NCBI GenBank assembly: GCA_038257155.1
Contig: JBBSJP010000051.1
Span: forward strand, 1-32,856
DNA: 32,856 nucleotides
Reading direction: 5' to 3'
DNA from: JANJTY01 sp038257155
GTDB lineage: Bacteria > Pseudomonadota > Gammaproteobacteria > Xanthomonadales > Xanthomonadaceae
Part shown: positions 24,946-32,856 of the stretch, piece by piece
Numbering within the stretch: position 1 is the first letter of the stretch
Layout: each line of letters begins with the position of its first letter
The notes under the pieces: generated by a model
Seen by the model: the letters and a program-made list of their open reading frames with translations, nothing else
The model's database searches: none
Told to the model about the DNA's origin: nothing
Program-made: the position numbers and the translations under genes

Positions 24946-25130
24946 GCGCGAATCCGCCCGATATCGGCTTACAGCGTGGCGGCTTGCGCTTCCGCGATCC
25001 TGCGATGGAAGCGGGGTACCGCGACTAGCAGGTCAGGGTCGGGCGCAGCGCGCTGCTGCTCAGCGGCACCGTCGCTATGTGCGTGTCGGCAGCGGTCTAT
25101 GCCGTGCATTGGCGCCTCTCACTAGGACAA
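24942..25130 (+). pseudogene. Broken membrane-protein gene with an in-frame amber stop
   Basis: It starts at the ATG overlapping the glycosyltransferase stop and reads MSANPPDIGLQRGGLRFRDP, then AMEAGYRD, then TAG at 25026-25028. The same frame continues past the stop with QVRVGRSALLLSGTVAMCVS, then AAVYAVHWRLSLGQG, a membrane helix with basic flanks. The pattern R-F-R-D-P-A-x-E-x-x-Y plus a membrane helix resembles N-termini of multi-pass membrane signalling proteins such as membrane adenylate cyclases. The frame loses sense after ~25130, so only the first tens of codons survive. Confidence 0.6.
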
Positions 25131-25558
25131 GGAACGATGCTCAGCCATTCCGTTTTTCGGAGCTGGACACGAAGAGACCGATAGCAACATCGGAATGACC
25201 GCTTTGGAGCGCTCATGCAGCTGCGGGATCGAACGTCCCTTCCTGGCCGAAAGCGACCGTTTATGCCCCCCCAGCTCGCGGACAACCGACATACTCCTGC
25301 GTCCAAACCTGCGTACTCCACGAAGCACCATTGTCCTTGGAGTGCAGCAAAAAACAGACTGATCCCGATGGACCGGGTGCCTGCCTTCCAGCGCGACGAG
25401 CAATACGCCGTCATCACGACGGCTCACCACGCCACTACCAGGTCTTGCGGCGGGCAGTGAGCGAGCCAGGGCCCGCCTTTACTACCCCGTCCCTCACCCC
25501 AACCATCGGCAGAGTCCCTCCGCATTCGCCAACCTGGTTTTGGCAGCGTCGAGGCGCC
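25131..25558. other. Decayed intergenic region, no gene recognised
   Basis: No credible coding frame was found. It contains GAATGACCGCTTT (25193-25205), which is repeated in reverse at 23429-23441, and further on CGAAAGCGACCGTT (25246-25259), a similar sequence in the other sense. These are short imperfect inverted copies of a scattered intergenic repeat. G/C is lower and stop codons more frequent than in the genes. Confidence 0.45.
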
Positions 25559-26068
25559 TCAGTACGCGCCCATGTAGTCCTTCTTGCCGATCTCCACGCC
25601 GTTGTGGCGCAGCAGGTCGTATGCCGTGGTGACATGGAAGAAGAACTGCGGCAGGCCGTATGCGAGCAGATAGGCCTGGCCGCCGATGCGGCGTTCCTTC
25701 GGCGTGCCGGGGCGCAGCACGAGCTCGCGTTCCTCGCTGCCATCGAAGCGGGCGGCGTCGAGCCCGCCGAGGAAGGCCAGCGTCGCATCGATCCGCTGCT
25801 GCAGATCGGCGAACGTCGAGTCGCTACTGTCGTAGGTAGGAACCTCGGCCCCCGCGAGCCGCGCCGAAACGCTGGCGGCGAAGTCGCAGGCAATCTGCAC
25901 CTGGCGCGCCAATGGGAACATGTCGGGGAACAAGCGCGCTTGCAGCAGTGCGGCAGGCTCTATCTTGCGCTCGGCGGCGAAGGTTTCAGCCTTGGTCAGG
26001 ATGCCACCGAGTGCGGTGAGCATCTGCTGGAACACGGGAACTGACGCGGCGTGCATCGAGAGGGACAT
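25559..26068 (-). CDS. DUF1993 family protein
   Basis: The product is 169 aa, the usual length for the family. Typical features are the start MSLSMHAASVPVFQQMLTAL, the segment LFPDMFPLARQVQIACDFAA, LRPGTPKERRIGGQAYL, and the end LPQFFFHVTTAYDLLRHNGV followed by EIGKKDYMGAY. The fold is expected to be a four-helix DinB-like bundle; biochemical function is unknown. There is no signal peptide. GGAAT lies 8-9 nt before the ATG. It stands alone on the minus strand, divergent from the alpha-2-macroglobulin gene. Confidence 0.9.
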   Translation of the reverse strand: MSLSMHAASVPVFQQMLTALGGILTKAETFAAERKIEPAALLQARLFPDMFPLARQVQIACDFAASVSARLAGAEVPTYDSSDSTFADLQQRIDATLAFLGGLDAARFDGSEERELVLRPGTPKERRIGGQAYLLAYGLPQFFFHVTTAYDLLRHNGVEIGKKDYMGAY

Positions 26069-26263
26069 GGGCGATTCCGCTATTGAGGGAACGGCATGGT
26101 AGCCGGGCTCGCGCGATCAATCACTGTTCGGAGTCACGGCAACTGATCGCCGGCAAGCAGCCGGGGCGACGCTTGTGCGAAGCTCTGGTTGCCGGATCTA
26201 ACCCCGCTCGTTGCAGCGCCACGTTCAGGCTGCACGCCCACTCACACTGGATCGAGGCTTCCG

Positions 26264-29200
26264 ATGTGCAAATCCGTGATCGCCATACTGATGACCTTGC
26301 TGGTGACCCTTGGGTCGCTGGTCCCACAGCCTGGCGACGCCTCGGTACCGATGGCTCGCATGGGTCCGGCGCCCGTTGATATGGAATCCGGCCTGCGCTT
26401 CGAGTTGCGCGATGGCAGCGGCGTGGAGTCCGCGCCGGAGAGCCTGCCGCAGGCGGCGACGCAGCCACTGAGTGCGGCGCGCACCCAGGCCCTGCTGCAG
26501 CGCGTTGCGCTGCTGGAACCCGATGGTGACGAACAACAGGAATTCGCCCTGCGCGAGGCCTCGACGCCACCACCGCGCGCTGGCGTAACGGTCGAAGCAC
26601 CGTGGCCGCCCAGCACCGACGGTGATGCGCCCGCCCTGCCCGAGGCCGAGACCGAAGGCGAACTGCGCGTGCTGCGCCACGCACCGGACGGCGAGGTTGC
26701 ACTGGCGCCGCATTTTTCGATCAGTTTCAGCCAGCCGATGCTGGCGGTCACCGATCAGGAGCAGGCATCGGCTACGGTCCCGGTGCGACTGGATCCGCAA
26801 CCGCCGGGACAGTGGCGCTGGCTGGGAACGCGCACTTTGATGTTCCAGCCCGATGGTCGTTTTCCGATGGCGACGGAATACACCGCGACGGTGCCGGCCG
26901 GCACGGTCTCGGCGCTCGGCTCGCGCCTGGCGGAAGACTACGTGCTGCGTTTCGCCACGCCGCCGCCCAGCCTGGTGCGCATGGAGCCGACCGGCGGGCC
27001 GCACGATCTTGAGCCAGCCATCCTGCTGGCTTTCGACCAGAAGGTGGATGGCAAGGACGTGCTGGCCCACACCCGGCTGCGCAGTGGCGATGCGCAGGAT
27101 CTGGAGCTGCGCCCGCTCGACCCGCTCAGTCTGCCCGAGGATCACTGGCTGCGGCGCGCCAGCGAAGGCCTGATCGAAGGCCGTTGGGTCGCGCTTCGTC
27201 CGGCGCAACCGCTGCCGCGTGCGACCAGTTTCAACGTGGAAGTGGCCGCCGGACTGCCTTCGCAGGAAGGGCCGCGGCGCAGCCGCGAGCCGAGCAACTG
27301 GAGTTTCAGCACCTATGCGCCGCTGGTGGTGAAGTCCTGGCACTGCGGCTGGCGCGGCGGTCAAGCGCAGCGCGAAGATTGCGACCCGGAGGGCAGCTGG
27401 TACGTCGAGTTCAACAACCCGCTCGACCCTGAGGCTTTTGACCCGCAGTCGGTCAATGTCACGCCCGCGGTGGAAGGGCTGCAGGTACAGGCAAACGGCA
27501 ACGGCCTGAGCCTGCACGGCGCCTTCGTCGGACGTACCGCGTATCAGCTCAGCCTGCCGGCCACGTTGCGTGATCGCTTTGGTCAAACGCTCGGCAAGCC
27601 GACCGTGCTGAAGTTCAGCACCGGCAACGCCAGCCCACGGCTGTTCGGGCCCGGCAAGGAAATGATCACCCTGGACCCGATGGCGCCACCGGCGCTCAGC
27701 GTGTTCAGCCGCAACGTGCCAGGTCTGGAGGTGGATATCCACCGCGTCGGCCCCGAGCACTGGGCGGAAATGCAGGAGTGGGCGCGCACCTCGCGCTACG
27801 ACAACCAGCGCAACGTGGCCATGCCGGGCAAGCGCGTGGCGAAGCGCGTACTGCAGGTCGAAAGCCGCGACGATTCGCTGATCGAAACCCGCATCGCGCT
27901 CGACAAGTATCTCGATGACGGGCTTGGTCAGCTGCTGCTGCGCGTGCGGCCCTCGCCGCTGAGCGAGGAACTGCGCTGGCAAGAGGTATTGGTTTGGGTG
28001 CAGTCGACACGCATCGGGCTGGTGGCAGTGAACGACGAGTCGCGCGTGACGGTATGGAGCAGCGACCTGCGCGATGGCTCGGCACTGAACGATGTGGATG
28101 TTGGTCTGCACGATCACGCCGCGACCAGTCGCTCGGGTGAGGATGGCCTGGCGCAACTCGACCTGCCGGTGTCGGGCGATCACCGCCTGCTGCTGGCGCG
28201 GCGCGGCAAGGACCTTGCCCTGCTGCCGCGCCATGCCAACTGGCATTGGTCGCCGGCGTGGCTGGCCAGCCCGCAGTCGAATGCACTCAACTGGTTGGTG
28301 TTCGACGACCGTGGCATGTACCGCCCTGGCGAGCAGGTGCGCATCAAGGGCTGGCTGCGCCTTCTCGATCGCGCGCCGCGCGGCGATCTGCAATTGCTCA
28401 AGCCAGCGCCGGCCGCGATAGCCTGGAAACTGACCGACAGCCAGGGCGTCGAACTGGCCAGCGGCAGCACGCCGATGTCGGCGCTCGGTGGCTTCGATGT
28501 TGCAATCGACTTGCCGGCTACACCAAACCTGGGCCAGGCCCAGCTCAGCCTGCAGGCCAACGGTGTATCGGGAGTCGAGCAGACGGAAACCTGGCACCAC
28601 TTCCAGATCCAGGAATTCCGCCGCCCCGAGTATGAAGTGACAGCGAGCGCCGAGCCCGGACCCTTTGTGATCGGTGACAGCGCCAACCTCAGTGTGGCCG
28701 CCAGCTACTACGCCGGCGGCGGCCTCGGCTCGGCGCCGGTCGAGTGGCAGGTCAGCGCCTCGCCGACGCGCTATGTGCCACCCGATCGCAGTGACTGGTC
28801 CTTCGGCAGCTGGACGCCGTGGTGGCGGCCGTTGCAGGTTTCTTCACCGGGCAACACGCAGTCACTGTCGGGACGCACCGATCCGCTTGGCCAGCACCAT
28901 CTGCAGGCACGCTTCCTGGAAGTCGATCCGCCGCGCCCGACCCAGCTGCAGGCGCAGGCCACGGTGACCGACGTCAATCGCCAGGCCTGGTCTGCACAGA
29001 CCAGTCTGTTGGTGCATCCGTCGGCGCATTACGTGGGCCTGCAGATGGCGCGCAGCGTGGTGCCGCGCGGGCGCCCGGTCGACGTGCGTGCGCTGGCTGT
29101 GGACATCGACGGCACGGCAATATCCGAATCGGATCTGGACCTGGTCATGACGCGCCTGGTCTGGGGCCAGGTGAAGGGCCAATGGCAGGAAATCGACAGC

Positions 29201-32200
29201 GAGCCGGAATCCTGTCGGCGCAATCAGCGCGGTGGCGAGCCGGTGGAATGCAGTTTCCGTCCAAACCTGGGCGGGCAGTACCGCATCGAGGCGACGGTGC
29301 GCGACGCGCAGGGTCGTCCCAATGTCTCCGAACTGCGCTTCTGGGTGCCCGGTGGCGAAGGTCGCCCGGCGCGTGACGTTGAACTCGAAACCCTGGTGCT
29401 GGTGCCGGATCGCGAAGCGCCGCTGCCCGGCGAAACCGTGCAGGTGCTGGTGCAGGCGCCGTTTGCCTCTGGCGAGGGGCTGATGACGCTCTCGCGTGGC
29501 GGCGTGCTGGAGCAGCGCCGCTTTGCCCTGCAGGACGGCGGCGCCACCCTGAGCTTCACGGTGGACGACGGCATGGTGCCAGGCGTGCGCCTGGACGTCG
29601 CGGTGGTGGGCAAGGCCCCGCGCAGCGACGATGCGGGCAAGCCCGTGGATTCGGCACCGCCCAGGCCAGCTGCAGCCAGCGGCGGCCTGGACTTCCGCGT
29701 GCCGCCGGTGGCTCGAAGTCTGAATGTCACGGCCAAGCCGCGCGCTGCCGTGCTCGAACCCGGCGCCAGCACGGTGATCGAGGTGCAGGTCACTGATGCC
29801 GATGGTCAACCGGTGAAGGATGCCGAACTGGCCCTGGTGGTGGCGGACGAATCGGTGCTGGCACTGTCTGGTTATCGGATGCCCGATCCGCTCGAGGTGT
29901 TCTATGCCGCGCGGCCCAGCCGCGTCTCCAGTACCTTCGGGCATCCGCAGGTTGTGTTGGCCGATCAACGCAGTCTGGCGAGTGGGTCAACGCAGTCGGG
30001 TGATTCGCGACTCGATAGCGTTGAGGTAACTGGCTCGCGCGTCATGCGTATGGAAATGGCCCCGCCGCCCCCACCGATGGCGCCGGCGCCAGCCGACTCC
30101 TATGCCATGGCCCCACCGGTGGTGTTCGATGGCAGCACGGATGAGACTTCCACCATCGCACTGCGCTCGGACTTCTCAGCTCTCGCGCTGTTCGCGCCCG
30201 AGGTTCGCACCGATGCCAAGGGCCGCGCCGAGGTGCCGCTTGACCTGCCCGATTCCCTCACCCGTTACCGGGTGATGGCAGTGGCCGTCGCCGGCGCGCG
30301 CCAGTTCGGCTCCGGCGAATCCAGCATCACCGCACGCCAGCCTTTGATGCTGCGCCCCAGCCCGCCGCGTTTCGCCAATTTCGGCGACCGCTTCGAACTG
30401 CCGATCGTGCTGCAGAACCAGACCGACGCGCCGATGCAGGTCGACGTGGCACTGCGCGCGCTGAATGCGGATTTCATCGACTCACTGCAGGACGCCCCGG
30501 CTGAACCCGGCAAGGCCACTACCCTCAATACGACGGGCCGCCGCCTCACCGTGCCGGCGCAGCAGCGCGTCGAGCTGCGTATTCCCACTTCGACCCTGCA
30601 AGCCGGCCGCGCCCACTTCCAGGTCGTGGCCAGCGCCGGCGCCGACAGCGACGCGCAGTCCTTCGAGTTCCCGATCTGGACGCCGGCCACGCGTGAGGCG
30701 TTTGCCACCTATGGTTCGCTGGCCGAAACCAGCCTCGCGCTGCAGCCGGTACTGGCACCGCAAACGGCCTGGCCACAGTTCGGCGGATTGAGCGTGACGG
30801 CTTCGTCCACGGAACTGCAGTCGCTCACCGACGCGCTGATCTACCTGGTCGACTACCCCTTCCAGTGCAACGAACAGCGCGCCAGCCGGGTGCTGGCGAT
30901 TGCCGCGCTGCGCGACGTGCTGACTGCCTTCGACGCACCGGGATTGCCCAAGCCGGAGTTGCTGGAGGCCAGCGTGCGCAGCGACCTGGAACACCTCGCC
31001 ACCCTGCAGCATGCCAACGGCGGCTGGAGCTTCTGGGGCCGCAACGACCAGGCCTGGCCCTACCTCGGCATCCATGTTGCGCACGCCTTTGCGCGCGCCG
31101 ATGCCAAGGGCTTTGCCATGCCCGACGCGGTGCGGCAGCGCTCGCTGGCCTACCTGCGCAATATCGAAAGCCACCTGCCGCACTGGTACAACGCCGACAG
31201 CGGCCGCGTGCTGCGCGCCTACGCCATGGAAGTGCGCCGTCAACTCGGCGATGCCGACATCAAGAAGGCCCAGGCACTGCTGGCGGAAGTATCCTCGCCC
31301 GCGCAACTGACGATCGAGACGATCGGCTGGCTGCTGCCCACCCTGCAGGCCGGCAAGGACGAAGTCGGCGTCGAAACCCTGCTGCGCCATCTCGGCAACC
31401 GTATTTCGGAGACGGCGGCTGCCGCGCACTTTGTCAGCAGCATGAGCGAACAGGGCGGGCACGTGCTGCTGCACTCGGATCGGCGCGGCGACGGCGTGGT
31501 GCTGGAAGCCCTGCTGCAGGTCCGCCCGCAGCATGACCTGATCGAGAAGCTGGTGCGTGGCGTGCTGGGGCATCGGGTGCAGGGTCGCTGGGGCAACACC
31601 CAGGAAAACGCCTTCATCCTGCTCGCACTGGATGGCTACTTCCACGCCCGCGAAGGTGTAACGCCGGACTTCGTGGCGCGCGTCTGGCTGGATCGCGGCC
31701 TGGTCGGCGAACACGCGTTCAAGGGTCGCAGCACCGAGCGCTTCGCGGCGCGCGTGCCGATGGCGGAGCTGTTGCGCGTCGAAGGTCCGCGCGATCTTCT
31801 GCTGCAAAAGGATGGCGCCGGACGCATGTACTACCGCATCGGCCTCGACTACGCCCCGCGCGACCTGAAGCTGTCGGCGGCAGACCACGGCTTTGCTGTG
31901 GAACGCCGCTACGAGGCGGTGGACGATCCCGCCGACGTGCGGCGCGATGCCGACGGCAGCTGGCACATCCGTGCCGGCGCCAAGGTGCGGGTAAACCTCA
32001 CCATGGTCGCCACCGGCCGGCGGCTGCACGTGGCCCTGGTCGATCCACTGCCGGCCGGCATGGAAGCGATCAATCCTGCCTTGGCGGTGAGCGAACACGT
32101 CCCCGCCGACCCCGGCAAGGTCGAACCCTACTGGTGGTGGCATCGACCCTGGTACGAGCACCAGAACCTGCGCGACGAGCGCGTCGAGGCGTTTGCCTCG

Positions 32201-32347
32201 CTGCTGTGGGAGGGCGTGCACACTTACAGCTATGTCGCGCGCGCCACCACTCCGGGCCACTTCGTGGTACCGCCGCCGCACGCCGAAGAGATGTACCACC
32301 CTGAGACGTTCGGGCGCGGCGGGACGGATCGGGTGGTTATCGAATAG
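26264..32347 (+). CDS. Alpha-2-macroglobulin family protein with thioester
   Basis: The product is 2027 aa. The signal peptide is MCKSVIAILMTLLVTLGSLV and a few residues more; there is no lipobox Cys, so it is not an obvious lipoprotein. A long N-terminal array of MG and BIG-like domains (~90-1220) includes the Ig-like WLVFDDRGMYRPGEQVRIKGWLR. A low-complexity bait-like stretch (~1250-1290, MAPPPPPMAPAPADSYAMAP) is followed by the ANA-type region (SDFSALALFAPEVRTDAKGR). The thioester domain has CNEQ at residues 1535-1538 (YPFQCNEQRAS, CxEQ motif intact). The C-terminus has RPWYEHQNLRDERVEAFASL. The family traps foreign proteases in the periplasm through bait cleavage. It is longer than E. coli YfhM (~1650). 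GAGG precedes the ATG. The pbpC partner usual for this family is not next to it on the left; right of it lie repeats. Confidence 0.93.
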   Translation: MCKSVIAILMTLLVTLGSLVPQPGDASVPMARMGPAPVDMESGLRFELRDGSGVESAPESLPQAATQPLSAARTQALLQRVALLEPDGDEQQEFALREASTPPPRAGVTVEAPWPPSTDGDAPALPEAETEGELRVLRHAPDGEVALAPHFSISFSQPMLAVTDQEQASATVPVRLDPQPPGQWRWLGTRTLMFQPDGRFPMATEYTATVPAGTVSALGSRLAEDYVLRFATPPPSLVRMEPTGGPHDLEPAILLAFDQKVDGKDVLAHTRLRSGDAQDLELRPLDPLSLPEDHWLRRASEGLIEGRWVALRPAQPLPRATSFNVEVAAGLPSQEGPRRSREPSNWSFSTYAPLVVKSWHCGWRGGQAQREDCDPEGSWYVEFNNPLDPEAFDPQSVNVTPAVEGLQVQANGNGLSLHGAFVGRTAYQLSLPATLRDRFGQTLGKPTVLKFSTGNASPRLFGPGKEMITLDPMAPPALSVFSRNVPGLEVDIHRVGPEHWAEMQEWARTSRYDNQRNVAMPGKRVAKRVLQVESRDDSLIETRIALDKYLDDGLGQLLLRVRPSPLSEELRWQEVLVWVQSTRIGLVAVNDESRVTVWSSDLRDGSALNDVDVGLHDHAATSRSGEDGLAQLDLPVSGDHRLLLARRGKDLALLPRHANWHWSPAWLASPQSNALNWLVFDDRGMYRPGEQVRIKGWLRLLDRAPRGDLQLLKPAPAAIAWKLTDSQGVELASGSTPMSALGGFDVAIDLPATPNLGQAQLSLQANGVSGVEQTETWHHFQIQEFRRPEYEVTASAEPGPFVIGDSANLSVAASYYAGGGLGSAPVEWQVSASPTRYVPPDRSDWSFGSWTPWWRPLQVSSPGNTQSLSGRTDPLGQHHLQARFLEVDPPRPTQLQAQATVTDVNRQAWSAQTSLLVHPSAHYVGLQMARSVVPRGRPVDVRALAVDIDGTAISESDLDLVMTRLVWGQVKGQWQEIDSEPESCRRNQRGGEPVECSFRPNLGGQYRIEATVRDAQGRPNVSELRFWVPGGEGRPARDVELETLVLVPDREAPLPGETVQVLVQAPFASGEGLMTLSRGGVLEQRRFALQDGGATLSFTVDDGMVPGVRLDVAVVGKAPRSDDAGKPVDSAPPRPAAASGGLDFRVPPVARSLNVTAKPRAAVLEPGASTVIEVQVTDADGQPVKDAELALVVADESVLALSGYRMPDPLEVFYAARPSRVSSTFGHPQVVLADQRSLASGSTQSGDSRLDSVEVTGSRVMRMEMAPPPPPMAPAPADSYAMAPPVVFDGSTDETSTIALRSDFSALALFAPEVRTDAKGRAEVPLDLPDSLTRYRVMAVAVAGARQFGSGESSITARQPLMLRPSPPRFANFGDRFELPIVLQNQTDAPMQVDVALRALNADFIDSLQDAPAEPGKATTLNTTGRRLTVPAQQRVELRIPTSTLQAGRAHFQVVASAGADSDAQSFEFPIWTPATREAFATYGSLAETSLALQPVLAPQTAWPQFGGLSVTASSTELQSLTDALIYLVDYPFQCNEQRASRVLAIAALRDVLTAFDAPGLPKPELLEASVRSDLEHLATLQHANGGWSFWGRNDQAWPYLGIHVAHAFARADAKGFAMPDAVRQRSLAYLRNIESHLPHWYNADSGRVLRAYAMEVRRQLGDADIKKAQALLAEVSSPAQLTIETIGWLLPTLQAGKDEVGVETLLRHLGNRISETAAAAHFVSSMSEQGGHVLLHSDRRGDGVVLEALLQVRPQHDLIEKLVRGVLGHRVQGRWGNTQENAFILLALDGYFHAREGVTPDFVARVWLDRGLVGEHAFKGRSTERFAARVPMAELLRVEGPRDLLLQKDGAGRMYYRIGLDYAPRDLKLSAADHGFAVERRYEAVDDPADVRRDADGSWHIRAGAKVRVNLTMVATGRRLHVALVDPLPAGMEAINPALAVSEHVPADPGKVEPYWWWHRPWYEHQNLRDERVEAFASLLWEGVHTYSYVARATTPGHFVVPPPHAEEMYHPETFGRGGTDRVVIE

Positions 32348-32370
32348 CGCCCTCCGCAGCTCACCTGTAG

Positions 32371-32388
32371 GGCGGATCGTGATCCGCC
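32371..32388. repeat. GGCGGATC/GATCCGCC palindrome
   Basis: Arms GGCGGATC (32371-32378) and GATCCGCC (32381-32388) flank GT. An equal palindrome closes the repeat array at 32740-32757 (centre GA). It lies 23 bp after the macroglobulin stop and could act as its terminator-like hairpin. It looks like one of the scattered intergenic repeats of this bacterial group. Confidence 0.6.
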
Positions 32389-32406
32389 GCTGCCGATAGC
32401 AAGGTA

Positions 32407-32575
32407 GCGACGTCGGCTCCACCGCTGCGCGGCTTGAGCCGACCTACGCTGGGCCCGGTTTCGTAGGTCTGATCAAACGCCGCCGAGGCCGTGGCGCAGG
32501 CGGCTGACTGCACCGGCGTGGATCCGACGCTGCCGCGCTCTATGCATAGGTTGCGGCGGATCAAAACCCGCCCGC
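32407..32575. repeat. 185-bp tandem repeat, copy 1
   Basis: First copy of a palindrome-rich repeat with an exact 185-bp period to copy 2 (32592-32760). Both begin GCGACGT, share GGCTCCACCGCTGCGCGGCT, GAGCCGACCTACGCTGGGCC, GACTGCACCGGCGTGGATCC and CTATGCATAGG, and differ at only a few positions. Internal inverted repeats include GGCTC/GAGCC and GGATC/GATCC. No protein is encoded. Confidence 0.8.
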
Positions 32576-32591
32576 CATATCCAGCAGTCTC

Positions 32592-32760
32592 GCGACGTAG
32601 GCTCCACCGCTGCGCGGCTTGAGCCGACCTACGCTGGGCCCGGTTTCGTAGGTCGGATCAAACGCCGCCGATGCATTGGCGCAGGCGGCTGACTGCACCG
32701 GCGTGGATCCGACGCTGCCGCGTCCTATGCATAGGTTGCGGCGGATCGAGATCCGCCCCA
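32592..32760. repeat. 185-bp tandem repeat, copy 2
   Basis: Second copy; see copy 1. Here the 12-bp palindrome CCTATGCATAGG (32724-32735) is perfect, whereas copy 1 has TCTATGCATAGG. It ends in the GGCGGATC/GATCCGCC palindrome at 32740-32757. The spacing between copies is 16 bp. Confidence 0.8.
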
Positions 32761-32856
32761 TGCGCTTTGCCACAAAAAATTCTGTTGCGCGGGGACGAAT
32801 CGGCGACCTGATCCGGTGCTATTCTCGAAACGCTTCGTCCATTTCGGGCAACAGTA
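32761..32856. other. End of window, possible upstream region of the next gene
   Basis: No coding sequence can be supported in the last 96 bases. TGCTATTCT at 32817-32825 resembles an extended -10 box, but no good -35 was found 17 bp upstream, so this is only a hint of a promoter for a gene beyond the edge. Confidence 0.25.

Noticed and set aside
26180..26222. Possible tRNA 3' end (a frame reads VAGSNPAR, as T-arms often do)
   Set aside because: The T-arm pairs only 4 of 5 bases, the loop is ATCTAAC, and no D-arm, anticodon arm or acceptor match was found upstream. At most a relic.
26225..28600. 791-codon minus-strand frame within the macroglobulin gene
   Set aside because: A shadow of high-GC codon bias; the plus frame has full domain matches.
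32785..32825. Promoter at the right edge
   Set aside because: Only a -10-like TATTCT with TG extension; the -35 is not recognisable and the gene it would serve is outside the window.

Overview
The window looks like chromosomal DNA of a GC-rich Gammaproteobacterium, most likely of the order Lysobacterales (Xanthomonadales). This is inferred from codon use, from secreted beta-helix proteins that end in a short F-x-D-x-F-E motif, and from intergenic repeats of the GGCGGATC/GATCCGCC and GAGCCGACCTAC type. No rRNA, convincing tRNA, CRISPR array, phage or intact insertion sequence was seen.

Layout. (1) 3-1670: the 3' end of a long secreted repeat protein (beta-helix, DUF4215, Calx-beta-like, DUF11). 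(2) 1830-3869, minus strand: a triple-BON periplasmic protein, a 69-aa unknown, and a membrane-anchored coiled-coil protein with a pilin-like C-terminal domain. (3) 4118-7975, plus strand: a VIT-type Fe/Mn transporter, a phosphoketolase and a short HPF/RaiA-type ribosome protein. With the BON gene this looks like a stress or low-energy survival block. (4) 8140-9648, minus: a cysteine synthase fused to a glutaredoxin. (5) 9940-18495: a 1281-aa CSLREA/beta-helix protein with three internal repeats, facing a 1322-aa hybrid sensor kinase/response regulator/AraC protein. The 326-bp region between them carries two 21-bp direct repeats in tandem, a good candidate operator. The kinase is followed 1 bp later by a 137-aa protein that looks like a degenerate receiver domain. 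(6) 18794-20323: a small secreted unknown and a convergent tandem DUF4440/SnoaL-like protein with a strong hairpin between them. (7) 20969-24945: a TIGR03032-TPR-GT9-like fusion and a family 2 glycosyltransferase, separated and followed by decayed gene pieces (IS91-type transposase, alpha/beta hydrolase, and a membrane protein interrupted by an in-frame TAG). (8) 25559-26068: a DUF1993 protein. (9) 26264-32347: a 2027-aa alpha-2-macroglobulin with a CxEQ thioester motif, followed by two 185-bp tandem palindrome-rich repeats at the right edge.

The best candidates for something not well described are the regulator/beta-helix/pseudo-receiver module of region 5, the cysteine synthase-glutaredoxin fusion, the pilin fold placed on a coiled-coil anchor, and the TIGR03032-TPR-GT9 fusion. 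All family names come from reading the translated sequences by eye. No database search was run.
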